A DNA stretch of 64,000 nt. Origin: Anaerotignum faecicola. Its GTDB lineage: Bacteria > Bacillota > Clostridia > Lachnospirales > Anaerotignaceae. Made by a program: the position numbers and the translations under genes. Each line of letters begins with the position of its first letter. The first letter of the stretch is position 1. The stretch spans positions 1 to 64,000 of the forward strand of contig NZ_BHVZ01000014.1 in the NCBI RefSeq assembly GCF_003865035.1. The letters are read 5' to 3'. A model generated the notes under the pieces. It was not told where the DNA came from. It did no database searches and saw only the letters and a list, made by a program, of their open reading frames with translations. Positions 57,267 to 64,000 of this stretch are shown here, piece after piece.

Positions 57267-58895
57267 TTAACGGAGAAATTCGTCGGTTTCCTCCGCTGCT
57301 TTTTCTGCCTGCTCATTTCTGCCGAAAAGGGCGGAAAGATAGCGCAGCCCTTCGGAAAAGCCCTCCTGCCACCAATCGAAGGAGAAGGTGAAGCTCCAGT
57401 TGCCCTTTGTTGTGCCGGGAATATTCATGCGGTGCTCTGTGCCGAGGGAAAGCACATCCTGTAGGGGCAAAATGGCAGTATCCGCAGGAGAGGAAAGTGC
57501 AAGGCGGATAAAATCCCATGCCGCATTGGAGCCGTCCACGTTCAGATAGCGGCGGTAGTGATCCTTTTCCTGCTCTGTTGCCGCTTGATACCAGCCGTTT
57601 GTGGTGTCATTATCATGCGTGCCGGTATAGACAATGGTATTTTTATCGTAGCAATGGGGCAGATAGGGGTTGTTTTTTTCCTGCCCGAAGGCAAACTGCA
57701 AAATCCGCATGCCGGGGAGTCCTGCAAAGTCGCGCAAGGCGGCAACCTCATCTGTAATGATGCCCAAATCCTCCGCGATGAGGGGGAGAGGAGAGCCGAG
57801 CTTTTCTTTCAGCAGGGTAAAAAATGCTTCGCCGGGGGCAGAAGCCCATTTGCCGCCGCGTGCATCCTCTGCCCCAAATGCGACCTCCCAGCAGGCGGAA
57901 AAGCCGCGGAAATGGTCAATGCGAAGGATATCGACATCCTGCAAATTCTTTTGGATACGGGAAAGCCACCACGCAAAGCCTGTTTTTTCGTGCTCCCGCC
58001 AAGCATAGTGCGGATTGCCCCAAAGCTGTCCCGTCTCACTGAAATAATCGGGCGGCACGCCGGTGACACAGGTCGGGAAGCCCTTGCTGTCCAGACGAAA
58101 GAGCTTCTGATGCGCCCAGACATCTGCGCTGTCATAGGAGACGAAAATGGGCGCGTCCCCGATGACGGAAATGCCTTTTTCGTTGGCGTAGGCCTTCACT
58201 GCCTGCCACTGCTTTTGGAAGATATATTGCAGGAAAATTTCCTTTTCGATGGCAGGTGCAAGCTGCCTTCTCCATTTTTTCAGAGAAAGAGCGTTTCGCC
58301 TTTTCAATCCGCGTGGGAAGGAGACCCAGGAAACATTGTCATAATATTCATGCAGCTTTTCCTCGGAAAGGGAAAGCCCTGCACATTCCTCGCAGAACAG
58401 GTCGAAGCCCTCAGCGGCTTCTTCTGTGGCGCGGACGGAAAGAAAATGCTGCTTCAGTGCGGTATAGAGGGCGTAATCTGCAAGCCAGTAGGCATTCTCA
58501 GCCTGAAAGGCGGCATAATCCGCAGGGGCTTCCTTTTGCTGAAAGGCTTGAAAGGCCTTTTCGAGCAGGGGTAGCTTGACCGCCGCCGCTTTTTCGTAAT
58601 CAACCCTTGCGGCAGGGGGAACGGAAGCGTTCTGCAAATCCGCTTCGCTCAGCAGACCTTCTTCCAGAAGCAGCTCCGGGCTGATGAGCAGGGGATTGCC
58701 GGCAAAGGCGGAGGCGCTGGAATAGGGTGAGCCGCCTGCATCGGTGGGGACGAGAGGCAGAATCTGCCAGAGGGTCTGCTTGGCTTCTGCGAGCCTATCA
58801 AGAAAGGTATATGCCGCCTGCCCGAAATCACCCACGCCGAATGCCGACGGCAGGGAGGACGGGTGCAGGAGGATACCGCTTTTTCTGTTTGCCAT
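57267..58895 (-). CDS. malQ: 4-alpha-glucanotransferase (amylomaltase)
   Basis: A 542-aa GH77 enzyme that transfers alpha-1,4-glucan segments during maltodextrin and glycogen metabolism. GILLHPSSLPSAFGVGDFG, ILPLVPTDAGGSPYSSASAFAGNPLLIS, and VDILRIDHFRGF (nucleophile Asp), AEDLGIITDEV (acid Glu) are typical. -10-like TATAAT on the minus strand at 58949-58944. Not in a mal operon here. Confidence 0.94.
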   Translation of the reverse strand: MANRKSGILLHPSSLPSAFGVGDFGQAAYTFLDRLAEAKQTLWQILPLVPTDAGGSPYSSASAFAGNPLLISPELLLEEGLLSEADLQNASVPPAARVDYEKAAAVKLPLLEKAFQAFQQKEAPADYAAFQAENAYWLADYALYTALKQHFLSVRATEEAAEGFDLFCEECAGLSLSEEKLHEYYDNVSWVSFPRGLKRRNALSLKKWRRQLAPAIEKEIFLQYIFQKQWQAVKAYANEKGISVIGDAPIFVSYDSADVWAHQKLFRLDSKGFPTCVTGVPPDYFSETGQLWGNPHYAWREHEKTGFAWWLSRIQKNLQDVDILRIDHFRGFSACWEVAFGAEDARGGKWASAPGEAFFTLLKEKLGSPLPLIAEDLGIITDEVAALRDFAGLPGMRILQFAFGQEKNNPYLPHCYDKNTIVYTGTHDNDTTNGWYQAATEQEKDHYRRYLNVDGSNAAWDFIRLALSSPADTAILPLQDVLSLGTEHRMNIPGTTKGNWSFTFSFDWWQEGFSEGLRYLSALFGRNEQAEKAAEETDEFLR

Positions 58896-59149
58896 AGAGG
58901 ATCACTCCTTTTTCAAAATCAAATTTCAAACAATATTTTTATTATTATACCATGTTTGCAGGGGAAGAAAGCAATTGCGAAGCAGATATTTTCTTCCGCA
59001 AGGCATGATATGAGCAGGCACGTTTTTTTGTTAAAATTTGCAGGCTCTGCCAGAAAAAGACGGGGTTTTTCGTGCAGGGAACGGAAACAATAACAAGGCA
59101 ATCAAAACGCATTGCAACAAAAATATCAAAAATATCTGGGAGGGATTTT

Positions 59150-59512
59150 ATGTTTGGCAGAAGGGCAGGACTTTTTTCCGCATTGGCGGCAGTGATGCTG
59201 CTGCTCGGCGGCTGCGGCAACGCAGGAGCGAATTTGGGCGGCACGATGGATGACTATAACAACGGAAGATATGCAAACGGCGGCGCAGCCTACTGGGACG
59301 GCTACGGCATCAACAGCGGCAGGAGCATGGACGGCTATAATGGTGCGAATTATACCACCTATGGCACACGAAATGACAGCACCGGTACTACTCTTGGGCA
59401 GGATTTAGAGGACACCTGGGATGATCTGACGGGGCAGGACAGAAAAACAAAGGATAAGGACAGCAAGGCCGGCAGCAAAACAGAAAACAACACCAACAAA
59501 GTGGTCGATTAA
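59150..59512 (+). CDS. Small Gly/Asn/Tyr-rich lipoprotein (120 aa)
   Basis: A lipoprotein signal ends in LLLGGC (Cys at residue 22), then a low-complexity Gly-Asn-Tyr-Asp stretch (GTMDDYNNGRYANGGAAYWDGY, GINSGRSMDGYNGANYTTYG in two parts) and a charged, lysine-rich tail (DRKTKDKDSKAGSKTENN). I know no family. The start follows GGGAGGG. The Tyr/Gly repeat recalls spore-coat or cell-surface proteins, but that is only a resemblance. Confidence 0.75.
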   Translation: MFGRRAGLFSALAAVMLLLGGCGNAGANLGGTMDDYNNGRYANGGAAYWDGYGINSGRSMDGYNGANYTTYGTRNDSTGTTLGQDLEDTWDDLTGQDRKTKDKDSKAGSKTENNTNKVVD

Positions 59513-59518
59513 GAAAGA

Positions 59519-59553
59519 GAGCGTGGCGGAGAATCTCCGTTTACGCTTTTTTC
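59519..59553 (+). terminator. Terminator after the lipoprotein gene
   Basis: Stem AGCGT...ACGCT with inner GGAGA/TCTCC and TTTTTT tail. Confidence 0.75.
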
Positions 59554-59638
59554 TTTTTGAAAATGGAAAACGGAACGGAAAAGACATACATAAAAAAAGG
59601 TTGATTTTCCATACTAAGGGCGAAAGGGGGCGGCGGTT

Positions 59639-59998
59639 TTGACAAAAAAATGCAAACGGACGGCAATCGGTCTTGTGACAGGCTTTGCAAATGGCTTATT
59701 CGGCAGTGGCGGCGGCACAATCGTGGTGCCGGCGATGGAGCGGTTTTTAGGGGAGGAGGAGCATAAGGCGCATGCGACCGCCATTGCGGTGATTCTGCCC
59801 TTATCCCTGCTCTCACTGGGAGTTTATCTCTGGAAAGCGGATTTGGGCGCAGTCTGGAGGATTGCGCTCTGGGCATCGGCAGGGGGACTGGTCGGCGGCT
59901 TTGTCGGGGCGAAGCTGCTGCAGCGTGTCAGCGGTGTATGGCTGCACCGCATTTTCGGGGCATTCATGCTTGCGGCGGCAGTGAGGTTAATCTTATGA
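59639..59998 (+). CDS. TSUP-family permease, N-terminal half (119 aa)
   Basis: Half-length TauE/SafE (TSUP, DUF81) protein with four membrane segments; the family motif GLVTGFANGLFGSGGGTIVVPAM is at its start. TTG start at 59639 behind AAAGGGGG. It overlaps the second half by ATGA (59995-59998). TSUP proteins of about 250 aa carry two such halves in one chain; here they are two genes and should form a heterodimer that exports sulfonates, sulfite or similar anions. Confidence 0.85.
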   Translation: MTKKCKRTAIGLVTGFANGLFGSGGGTIVVPAMERFLGEEEHKAHATAIAVILPLSLLSLGVYLWKADLGAVWRIALWASAGGLVGGFVGAKLLQRVSGVWLHRIFGAFMLAAAVRLIL

Positions 59999-60375
59999 TG
60001 TGGGGCGTTGCGGCGATTGGATTTTTTTCGGGCATCATCAGCGGCATGGGAATTGGCGGCGGCACCATTCTGATTCCGGCGCTGCTTTTTCTGACAGAGG
60101 TGAACCAACAGCAGGCACAGGGCGTGAATCTGATTTATTTTATCCCAACGGCAGTTGTGGCGCTCATTACGCACCATAAAAACGGAACGCTAGATCTGAA
60201 AACCGCAAAGCCGCTTGCACTTCTGGGTCTGGCAGGGGCGGCGGCAGGGGCATTTTTGGCGGTTTCGCTGGAATCGGAGATACTGAAAAAGCTGTTTGGG
60301 GGCTTTCTGCTGTTGATGGGGCTCAGTGAAATTTTCAAGAAGAAAAAAGGAGAGGATACACATGCAAAGGGATGA
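59995..60375 (+). CDS. TSUP-family permease, C-terminal half (126 aa)
   Basis: Second half-size TSUP protein with four membrane segments and its own family motif (GIISGMGIGGGTILIPALLFLTEVNQQQAQGVNL). ATG 59995 overlaps the end of the first gene, so translation is coupled. Overlaps the small gene at 60362 by 14 nt. Confidence 0.85.
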   Translation: MMWGVAAIGFFSGIISGMGIGGGTILIPALLFLTEVNQQQAQGVNLIYFIPTAVVALITHHKNGTLDLKTAKPLALLGLAGAAAGAFLAVSLESEILKKLFGGFLLLMGLSEIFKKKKGEDTHAKG

Positions 60376-60538
60376 TTTTATGAAACTCAAGCTGAAATTT
60401 GCACAGACGGATGTGGCAGGCAAGATTGCGATTTATACGGAAACGCCGGGGCTGAGTACAGCGCAGTACAAGGAGCTGCTGCGGATGTATCCGATAGAAA
60501 AGTTGGAGGAGCTGGAAGCAGTATTAGCGAAGCTGTGA
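60362..60538 (+). CDS. Small conserved-looking protein (58 aa)
   Basis: MQRDDFMKLKLKFAQTDVAG, then a helix with KIAIYTETPGLSTAQYKELLRMYPIEKLEELEAVL. RBS AGGAGAGG before ATG 60362, inside the end of the TSUP gene. I do not know the family; size and operon position are the only clues. The stop is followed at once by structured element copy 2. Confidence 0.65.
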   Translation: MQRDDFMKLKLKFAQTDVAGKIAIYTETPGLSTAQYKELLRMYPIEKLEELEAVLAKL

Positions 60539-60710
60539 GCTTAAGTCGAAATCAGGATTTCGACTTGTTGAGACAGAAGAATAAACAGATGAGTTCCGGC
60601 GGTGACAAGCACCTTGAAACTCCCTATTTTCCTCAAGTGGGCAAAGCCCCCTCTGCGGATTCCAGTTGGGGAACGCTTCGTTCCCCAAGCCCTTCCGCGG
60701 CATCAAAATA
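60539..60710 (+). ncRNA. Structured 3'-UTR element, copy 2 (candidate RNA motif)
   Basis: Same order as copy 1: AAGTCGAAAT/ATTTCGACTT with CAGG loop (60543-60566), GACAGAAGAATAAA, GAGTT (60591-60595) with AACTC (60618-60622) enclosing GGTGacaagCACC, GGGC-aaa-GCCC, and TTGGGGAACG/CGTTCCCCAA (60666-60688). Several pairs differ from copy 1 by compensating changes. Confidence 0.6.
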
Positions 60711-60727
60711 GCTTTATCTACAATCTG

Positions 60728-60757
60728 AGAGCCGTAAGGAAACGGCTCTTTTTTTGA
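60728..60757 (+). terminator. Terminator after structured element copy 2
   Basis: Stem AGAGCCGT / ACGGCTCT with loop AAGGAA and a T-run of seven. Confidence 0.9.
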
Positions 60758-60852
60758 AAAGAAAGAAAATGCCTGTTCCCGTTTTGAAATTTATGGTATA
60801 CTAAACGAAGCTATAGGTGTTTTTCAAAACGGACGAAAGGGGCTGTGGGACT

Positions 60853-61155
60853 ATGGAATTGATTGAAAATTTATTTGTCGGCGGCAATGTGACGGATTTG
60901 GAAACCATTGTTTACAGTCTGCGTCGTGAGGTTCCTGTCCTGCGGCTGTACTGCATCGTCTATTTTGAGGACAAAAACAGATTGGAGCTGCTTTCCTCCC
61001 ATGAGCTGCTTCATGCCAGAAACAAAAACCGCCCTGCGAAAATTGCAGGCATTGCCATGGGCAGAGAGGAAACAGTGGATTTACTTCTTTTTATGGCGGA
61101 AAAAGCGCAGGAGGAGGGGCGAAATCCTGCCAATCCAAGGGAGCTGATGTTATAA
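60853..61155 (+). CDS. Hypothetical protein, 100 aa
   Basis: MELIENLFVGGNVTDLETIVYSLRREVPVLRLYCIVYF..., a small alpha/beta-looking protein with an amphipathic helical end. No family recognised. ATG 60853 is preferred (AAAGGGG upstream); a longer reading starts at 60817. -10-like TATACT at 60797-60802. It is 3 nt before the DUF1461 gene. Confidence 0.65.
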   Translation: MELIENLFVGGNVTDLETIVYSLRREVPVLRLYCIVYFEDKNRLELLSSHELLHARNKNRPAKIAGIAMGREETVDLLLFMAEKAQEEGRNPANPRELML

Positions 61156-61158
61156 AAA

Positions 61159-61839
61159 ATGCTTACGAAGATTTTTTATCATATTCTGGGGCTTCTGGTT
61201 GCCTTCTGCCTGCTGTTTGCAGTGCTGATTACCGTAACGGAAACACTGCTGTATCGGGTGGATGGCTACTTTGCGAAGGAATATCAGAAATATGCGGTCA
61301 CAGAGCGCGTGGATATGAGGCTGTCTGATTTGCTTTCTGTGACGGATGAAATGATGGACTATCTGAAGGGCGACAGGGAAAATCTGAATGTGGAAGCCGT
61401 CATCGGCGGCGTGCAGAGGGAATTTTTCAATGCCAAGGAAAAACGCCACATGCAGGATGTACGGGAGCTGTTTTTGCAGGGGCTGGCACTGCGCAGAGGG
61501 GCGGTATTTGTCGGCGTTTTGGCGGCGGCGTTTCTTTGTTTGAAAAAAAGACAGGCGGTACTTCTTAGGATGCTGCAGTGGGGCATTGCGGGAGTGCTTT
61601 GCACCATGCTAGGGCTTGGAGCTTTGATTTCGATGGATTTCACAAAATACTTCACCTATTTCCATCTGATTTTTTTCGATAACATGGACTGGTATTTGAA
61701 TCCGAAAACGGATTTGTTAATCAACATTGTGCCCGAAGGGTTTTTTCGGGATACTGCCTTGCGGATTGCAGGAATGTTTCTGGCGGTCAGCCTTCTGTTC
61801 TGGCTGATGGCAGGCGCACTGCGGCGAAGGCTGAAATAA
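61159..61839 (+). CDS. DUF1461 (TIGR01906) integral membrane protein
   Basis: A 226-aa protein with an N-terminal membrane segment (about 5-27), an extracytoplasmic domain (LLYRVDGYFAKEYQKYAVTERVDM, then the conserved LSVTDEMMDYLKGD) and three more segments (about 113-130, 138-155, 198-218). I recognise the DUF1461/TIGR01906 family, common in Gram-positive bacteria, function unknown. Confidence 0.82.
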   Translation: MLTKIFYHILGLLVAFCLLFAVLITVTETLLYRVDGYFAKEYQKYAVTERVDMRLSDLLSVTDEMMDYLKGDRENLNVEAVIGGVQREFFNAKEKRHMQDVRELFLQGLALRRGAVFVGVLAAAFLCLKKRQAVLLRMLQWGIAGVLCTMLGLGALISMDFTKYFTYFHLIFFDNMDWYLNPKTDLLINIVPEGFFRDTALRIAGMFLAVSLLFWLMAGALRRRLK

Positions 61840-61865
61840 AGAAGGCTGAAATAAAAAGGATTGCT

Positions 61866-62855
61866 ATGATAAAGTTGATTTTATTCGGAATTTTAAAGGG
61901 AATCGGCATTTTGCTGCTGGTGCTGCTGCTTCTCCTTCTGCTTATGGTGCTTGTGGTGCTGCTTTCGCCCATCAGGTATCATCTGGAGGGAGAGAAAAGG
62001 GCGGCGGTCAGCGGTTCTTTTGGTGTGTCATGGCTTTTTGGGGCAATCCGTGCCGATGGCGGCTATACACCTGAGGGGGGCAGCCGGCTCAAGCTGAGGG
62101 TGCTTTGGTTTACACCTGTCGGCGGCGAGGAGAAGCCCAAAAAGAAGAAAAAGAAGAAGAAAAGGAAAGAGCCGGAGCCGATAGAAATACATGCGGCGGA
62201 AAGGGAGCCGGAAAAGGAGAAACCAAAACAGGCACTAAAGCAAGAACCGAAGCAGCCAAAGCAGGCACCGAAGCAGTCGGAGCCGAAAAATCAGGCGAAG
62301 CCGCAGAGAATGGCGGAAAAGCAGCCGAAAACCATGCGGCGTGTAAAGCTTTCGGAGATTGCGGAGAAGCCGCCTGAGCCGGAGGAAATCGAGGACGATG
62401 CCTTCTTTACGGGAGAGGAGCAGGAAAAAGCAGAGGAACCGGAGAAGAAGGAGAAAATTCCCCCGATTCTAAAGGAGCTTTGGAGCATTGAGGATAAAAA
62501 GCAGATTTTCAAGGCATTTGGGAAGCTGTTGAAGCGGCTGTTGAAGGGAATTTTGCCGGGGAATTTCTTCCTCAAGGCAACCATCGGGACGGGAGACCCG
62601 CCGACAACAGGCTATCTGCTCGGTCTGGCAGGGATTTTGGTTGCGAAATTCGGTAATGACATACAGATAAAAGGAGACTTCACGAAAGCAACCGTGGAGG
62701 ATATTGAAATACGGGTAAAAGGAAAAATTGTACTCGGCAGGCTGCTTTGGGCAGTGCTTGCCTTTGGGCTGACAAAGCCCGTCAGAAGGGCAATCCGAAA
62801 GGAAATCAGATATTTCAGAGGGAAAAAGGCGGATGCGAAAGGAGAAACAGCATGA
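61866..62855 (+). CDS. ytfI: DUF2953-domain protein (YtfI-like) with a lysine-rich insert
   Basis: A 329-aa protein: N-terminal membrane segment (about 14-34), a short soluble part, a highly charged low-complexity insert (about 88-200: KPKKKKKKKKRKEPEP followed by KQ/EP repeats), and the DUF2953 domain (about 235-310: ATIGTGDPPTTGYLLGLAGIL). In Bacillus subtilis ytfI sits directly before ytfJ (gerW), as here, where it overlaps gerW by ATGA. Thought to be sporulation-related; function not established. Confidence 0.85.
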   Translation: MIKLILFGILKGIGILLLVLLLLLLLMVLVVLLSPIRYHLEGEKRAAVSGSFGVSWLFGAIRADGGYTPEGGSRLKLRVLWFTPVGGEEKPKKKKKKKKRKEPEPIEIHAAEREPEKEKPKQALKQEPKQPKQAPKQSEPKNQAKPQRMAEKQPKTMRRVKLSEIAEKPPEPEEIEDDAFFTGEEQEKAEEPEKKEKIPPILKELWSIEDKKQIFKAFGKLLKRLLKGILPGNFFLKATIGTGDPPTTGYLLGLAGILVAKFGNDIQIKGDFTKATVEDIEIRVKGKIVLGRLLWAVLAFGLTKPVRRAIRKEIRYFRGKKADAKGETA

Positions 62856-63250
62856 GCAAGGATTTTAATGAGGCGGTAGATGTATTATTTCATAAAGTAG
62901 ATGATCTGGTATCTACAAAAACGGTTGTGGGGGATGCTATTGTAGTTGGCGATATGACGCTTTTGCCCCTGATTGATGTGGCAGTGGGCGCAGGAGTCGG
63001 CGCAAAGGAAAGTGCCAATGCGGCAGGCGGCATGGGAGCAAGAATTACCCCCTCCGCCATTCTGATGATTCGCCCCGACGGAGTGCAGCTTATCAATGTG
63101 AAGAATCAGGATGCGCTTTCCAAGCTGATAGATATGGCACCCGGAGTGGTCAATAAGCTGAATTTCGGTGCTGTGTTCAGTGGCAGAAACAAAAAAGACA
63201 GGGCACAGGAGGAAGTGAAATTTGAGGAGGAAACCATTATAGAGGAATAA
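62852..63250 (+). CDS. gerW: GerW/YtfJ-family sporulation protein
   Basis: A 132-aa protein of the GerW (YtfJ) family needed for germination in Bacillus: TVVGDAIVVGDMTLLPLIDVAVGAGVGAKES and GGMGARITPSAILMIRPDGVQLINV. ATG 62852 overlaps the YtfI-like gene. The ytfI-ytfJ order is conserved in spore formers, consistent with sipL and ricT elsewhere in the window. Confidence 0.92.
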   Translation: MSKDFNEAVDVLFHKVDDLVSTKTVVGDAIVVGDMTLLPLIDVAVGAGVGAKESANAAGGMGARITPSAILMIRPDGVQLINVKNQDALSKLIDMAPGVVNKLNFGAVFSGRNKKDRAQEEVKFEEETIIEE

Positions 63251-63274
63251 ATTGCCGAAAGGAGAGAGTCCTGT

Positions 63275-64000
63275 ATGAAGGTTTTGATTGAATTATATGA
63301 TAAGGATACGCTGAAAAATATCGTTGCACCGCTGACCCTGCGGCCCGATAGGGTGGTGTATCTCTATGATAAGGGAATGGACGATAGGGATGCGTTTCGT
63401 TCTCTGGTGACCTGCTTTCAGAAAAACATGCCCAATATCGTTGTGGAGGATATCCCTGTAGACATCAGCTCTGTGAAAACCCTGCGTGCGGCGGTCTGCC
63501 GTGTGGCAGAGCGGTACGAGGCGGCAAACTGCACGCTGGAGCTGACGGGCGGCAGTGAGCTGATGATGATTGGCGCATATCAGGCAGGGCTTGAAATGGG
63601 AATTCGCATGGTACATACGGATTTGGTGAAGGGCTGCATTACGGATATTGAAACGGATGAAAAGCTGACGGATATTGCAACGCTGACGCTGGAGAACTTC
63701 ATTGATGCCAAGGGCGCGTGCTTTATGGGGGAATCCCATCAGCCGCCGAAACCGGAACGCTATGATGCCATCAACAATATGGCACGGTTTTTGTTCCGTC
63801 ATCTGCGGGATTGGAAGGTAACCTGCAGCTGGCTGCAGACGGTAGCGGCGAGAGGCTTTTCGCATGATTTGCAGATGGAAAGCCGCAGAAATATCCATAC
63901 CAAAAGCGGAAAGCCTGTTTCCCCGAAGGATGAAATTCTTCTGGAATTTGAGAAAAACGGCTTTTTCAAGAAGCTGAGTCTGGATAAGAATGGGATTTGG
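63275..64000 (+). CDS. DUF1887 CARF-domain protein (Card1/Can2-like), cut by the window end
   Basis: The first 242 residues of an open frame running off the window. N-terminal strand MKVLIELYDKDTLKNIVAPLTLRPDRVVYLYD and the motif LELTGGSELMMIGAYQAGL (about 88-106) match the CARF domain of DUF1887 proteins, in which the TGGT/K-like loop binds cyclic tetra-adenylate. In Card1/Can2 a PD-(D/E)XK nuclease follows; that part would start in the following sequence, from about residue 165 on here. RBS GAAAGGAG before ATG 63275. No CRISPR array or cas gene is visible, so this is likely a stand-alone member. Confidence 0.75.
   Translation, partial: MKVLIELYDKDTLKNIVAPLTLRPDRVVYLYDKGMDDRDAFRSLVTCFQKNMPNIVVEDIPVDISSVKTLRAAVCRVAERYEAANCTLELTGGSELMMIGAYQAGLEMGIRMVHTDLVKGCITDIETDEKLTDIATLTLENFIDAKGACFMGESHQPPKPERYDAINNMARFLFRHLRDWKVTCSWLQTVAARGFSHDLQMESRRNIHTKSGKPVSPKDEILLEFEKNGFFKKLSLDKNGIW

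Overview
The window is chromosomal DNA of a low-to-mid GC, spore-forming anaerobic Firmicute of class Clostridia. The partial 16S rRNA, DUF6472 and CD1247-type proteins, the sporulation genes (sipL, ricT, gerW) and AGGAGG ribosome sites with frequent TTG/GTG starts all fit Lachnospirales; clostridial cluster XIVb (Anaerotignum-like) is my best guess from the 16S, without a database search. LAYOUT. 1-5.1 kb is an rRNA operon with an unusual order: 16S (5' end outside the window), 5S, tRNA-Ile, tRNA-Ala, 23S, tRNA-Trp, tRNA-Asp, tRNA-Val. 5.2-11 kb holds a DUF6472 mini-protein, the fructose PTS operon fruK-fruA, a signal peptidase I, and a divergent LysR/EamA exporter pair. 11-15.4 kb, mostly on the minus strand, holds an ECF sigma/anti-sigma pair, the SipL-type spore protein, and a small regulator island (two XRE proteins, a 51-aa ribbon-helix-helix protein and three palindromic repeats). 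15.5-20.5 kb is the conserved tmk-darA-holB-ricT-trmN-rsmI housekeeping operon. 20.5-21.4 kb is a non-coding inverted-repeat element, followed by a TetR gene and a 1437-aa CoA-dehydratase activase-like fusion. 26.6-38.8 kb is housekeeping: HIT protein, a possible ferritin-like protein, murG, a cyclophilin lipoprotein, a SEC-C protein, threonylcarbamoyl-AMP synthase, rpiB, upp, a TagO/WecA-like transferase, the DnaD and DnaI-like primosome pair, ftsH, a hotdog thioesterase. 38.8-41.3 kb is a pantothenate module: a structured leader, an ECF S component of PanT type and two tandem type III pantothenate kinases, the first with altered phosphate-binding residues. 41.4-46.1 kb has dusB, an XRE/membrane-protein pair, and the csoR-copA copper operon with a C-terminal CopZ-like domain that carries its own ribosome site. 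46.2-50.6 kb (minus strand) has a YabE-like 3D/G5 protein, tatD and metG under a methionine T-box, with a 1-nt frameshift near the end of metG. 50.7-60.5 kb has an orphan barstar, an M29 aminopeptidase, a NifX-like protein, a YqeG phosphatase, efp, a second EamA exporter, asnB, malQ, a small lipoprotein and two half-size TSUP permeases. 60.8-64 kb has a 100-aa unknown protein, a DUF1461 membrane protein, the ytfI-gerW pair and, cut by the window edge, a DUF1887 CARF protein of the Card1/Can2 type with no CRISPR array or cas gene in view. MOST INTERESTING. A family of structured elements lies directly after the stop codons of three unrelated genes (26382, 35708 and 60539), always on the coding strand. 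Pairwise comparison shows compensatory base changes in several helices, which is evidence for a selected RNA structure. Other leads are the orphan Card1-like protein, an internal CopZ start inside copA, the diverged pantothenate kinase duplicate, structured leaders before panT and the YabE-like gene, and five promoters that share the -35 hexamer TTGCGT at exactly 17 bp spacing.
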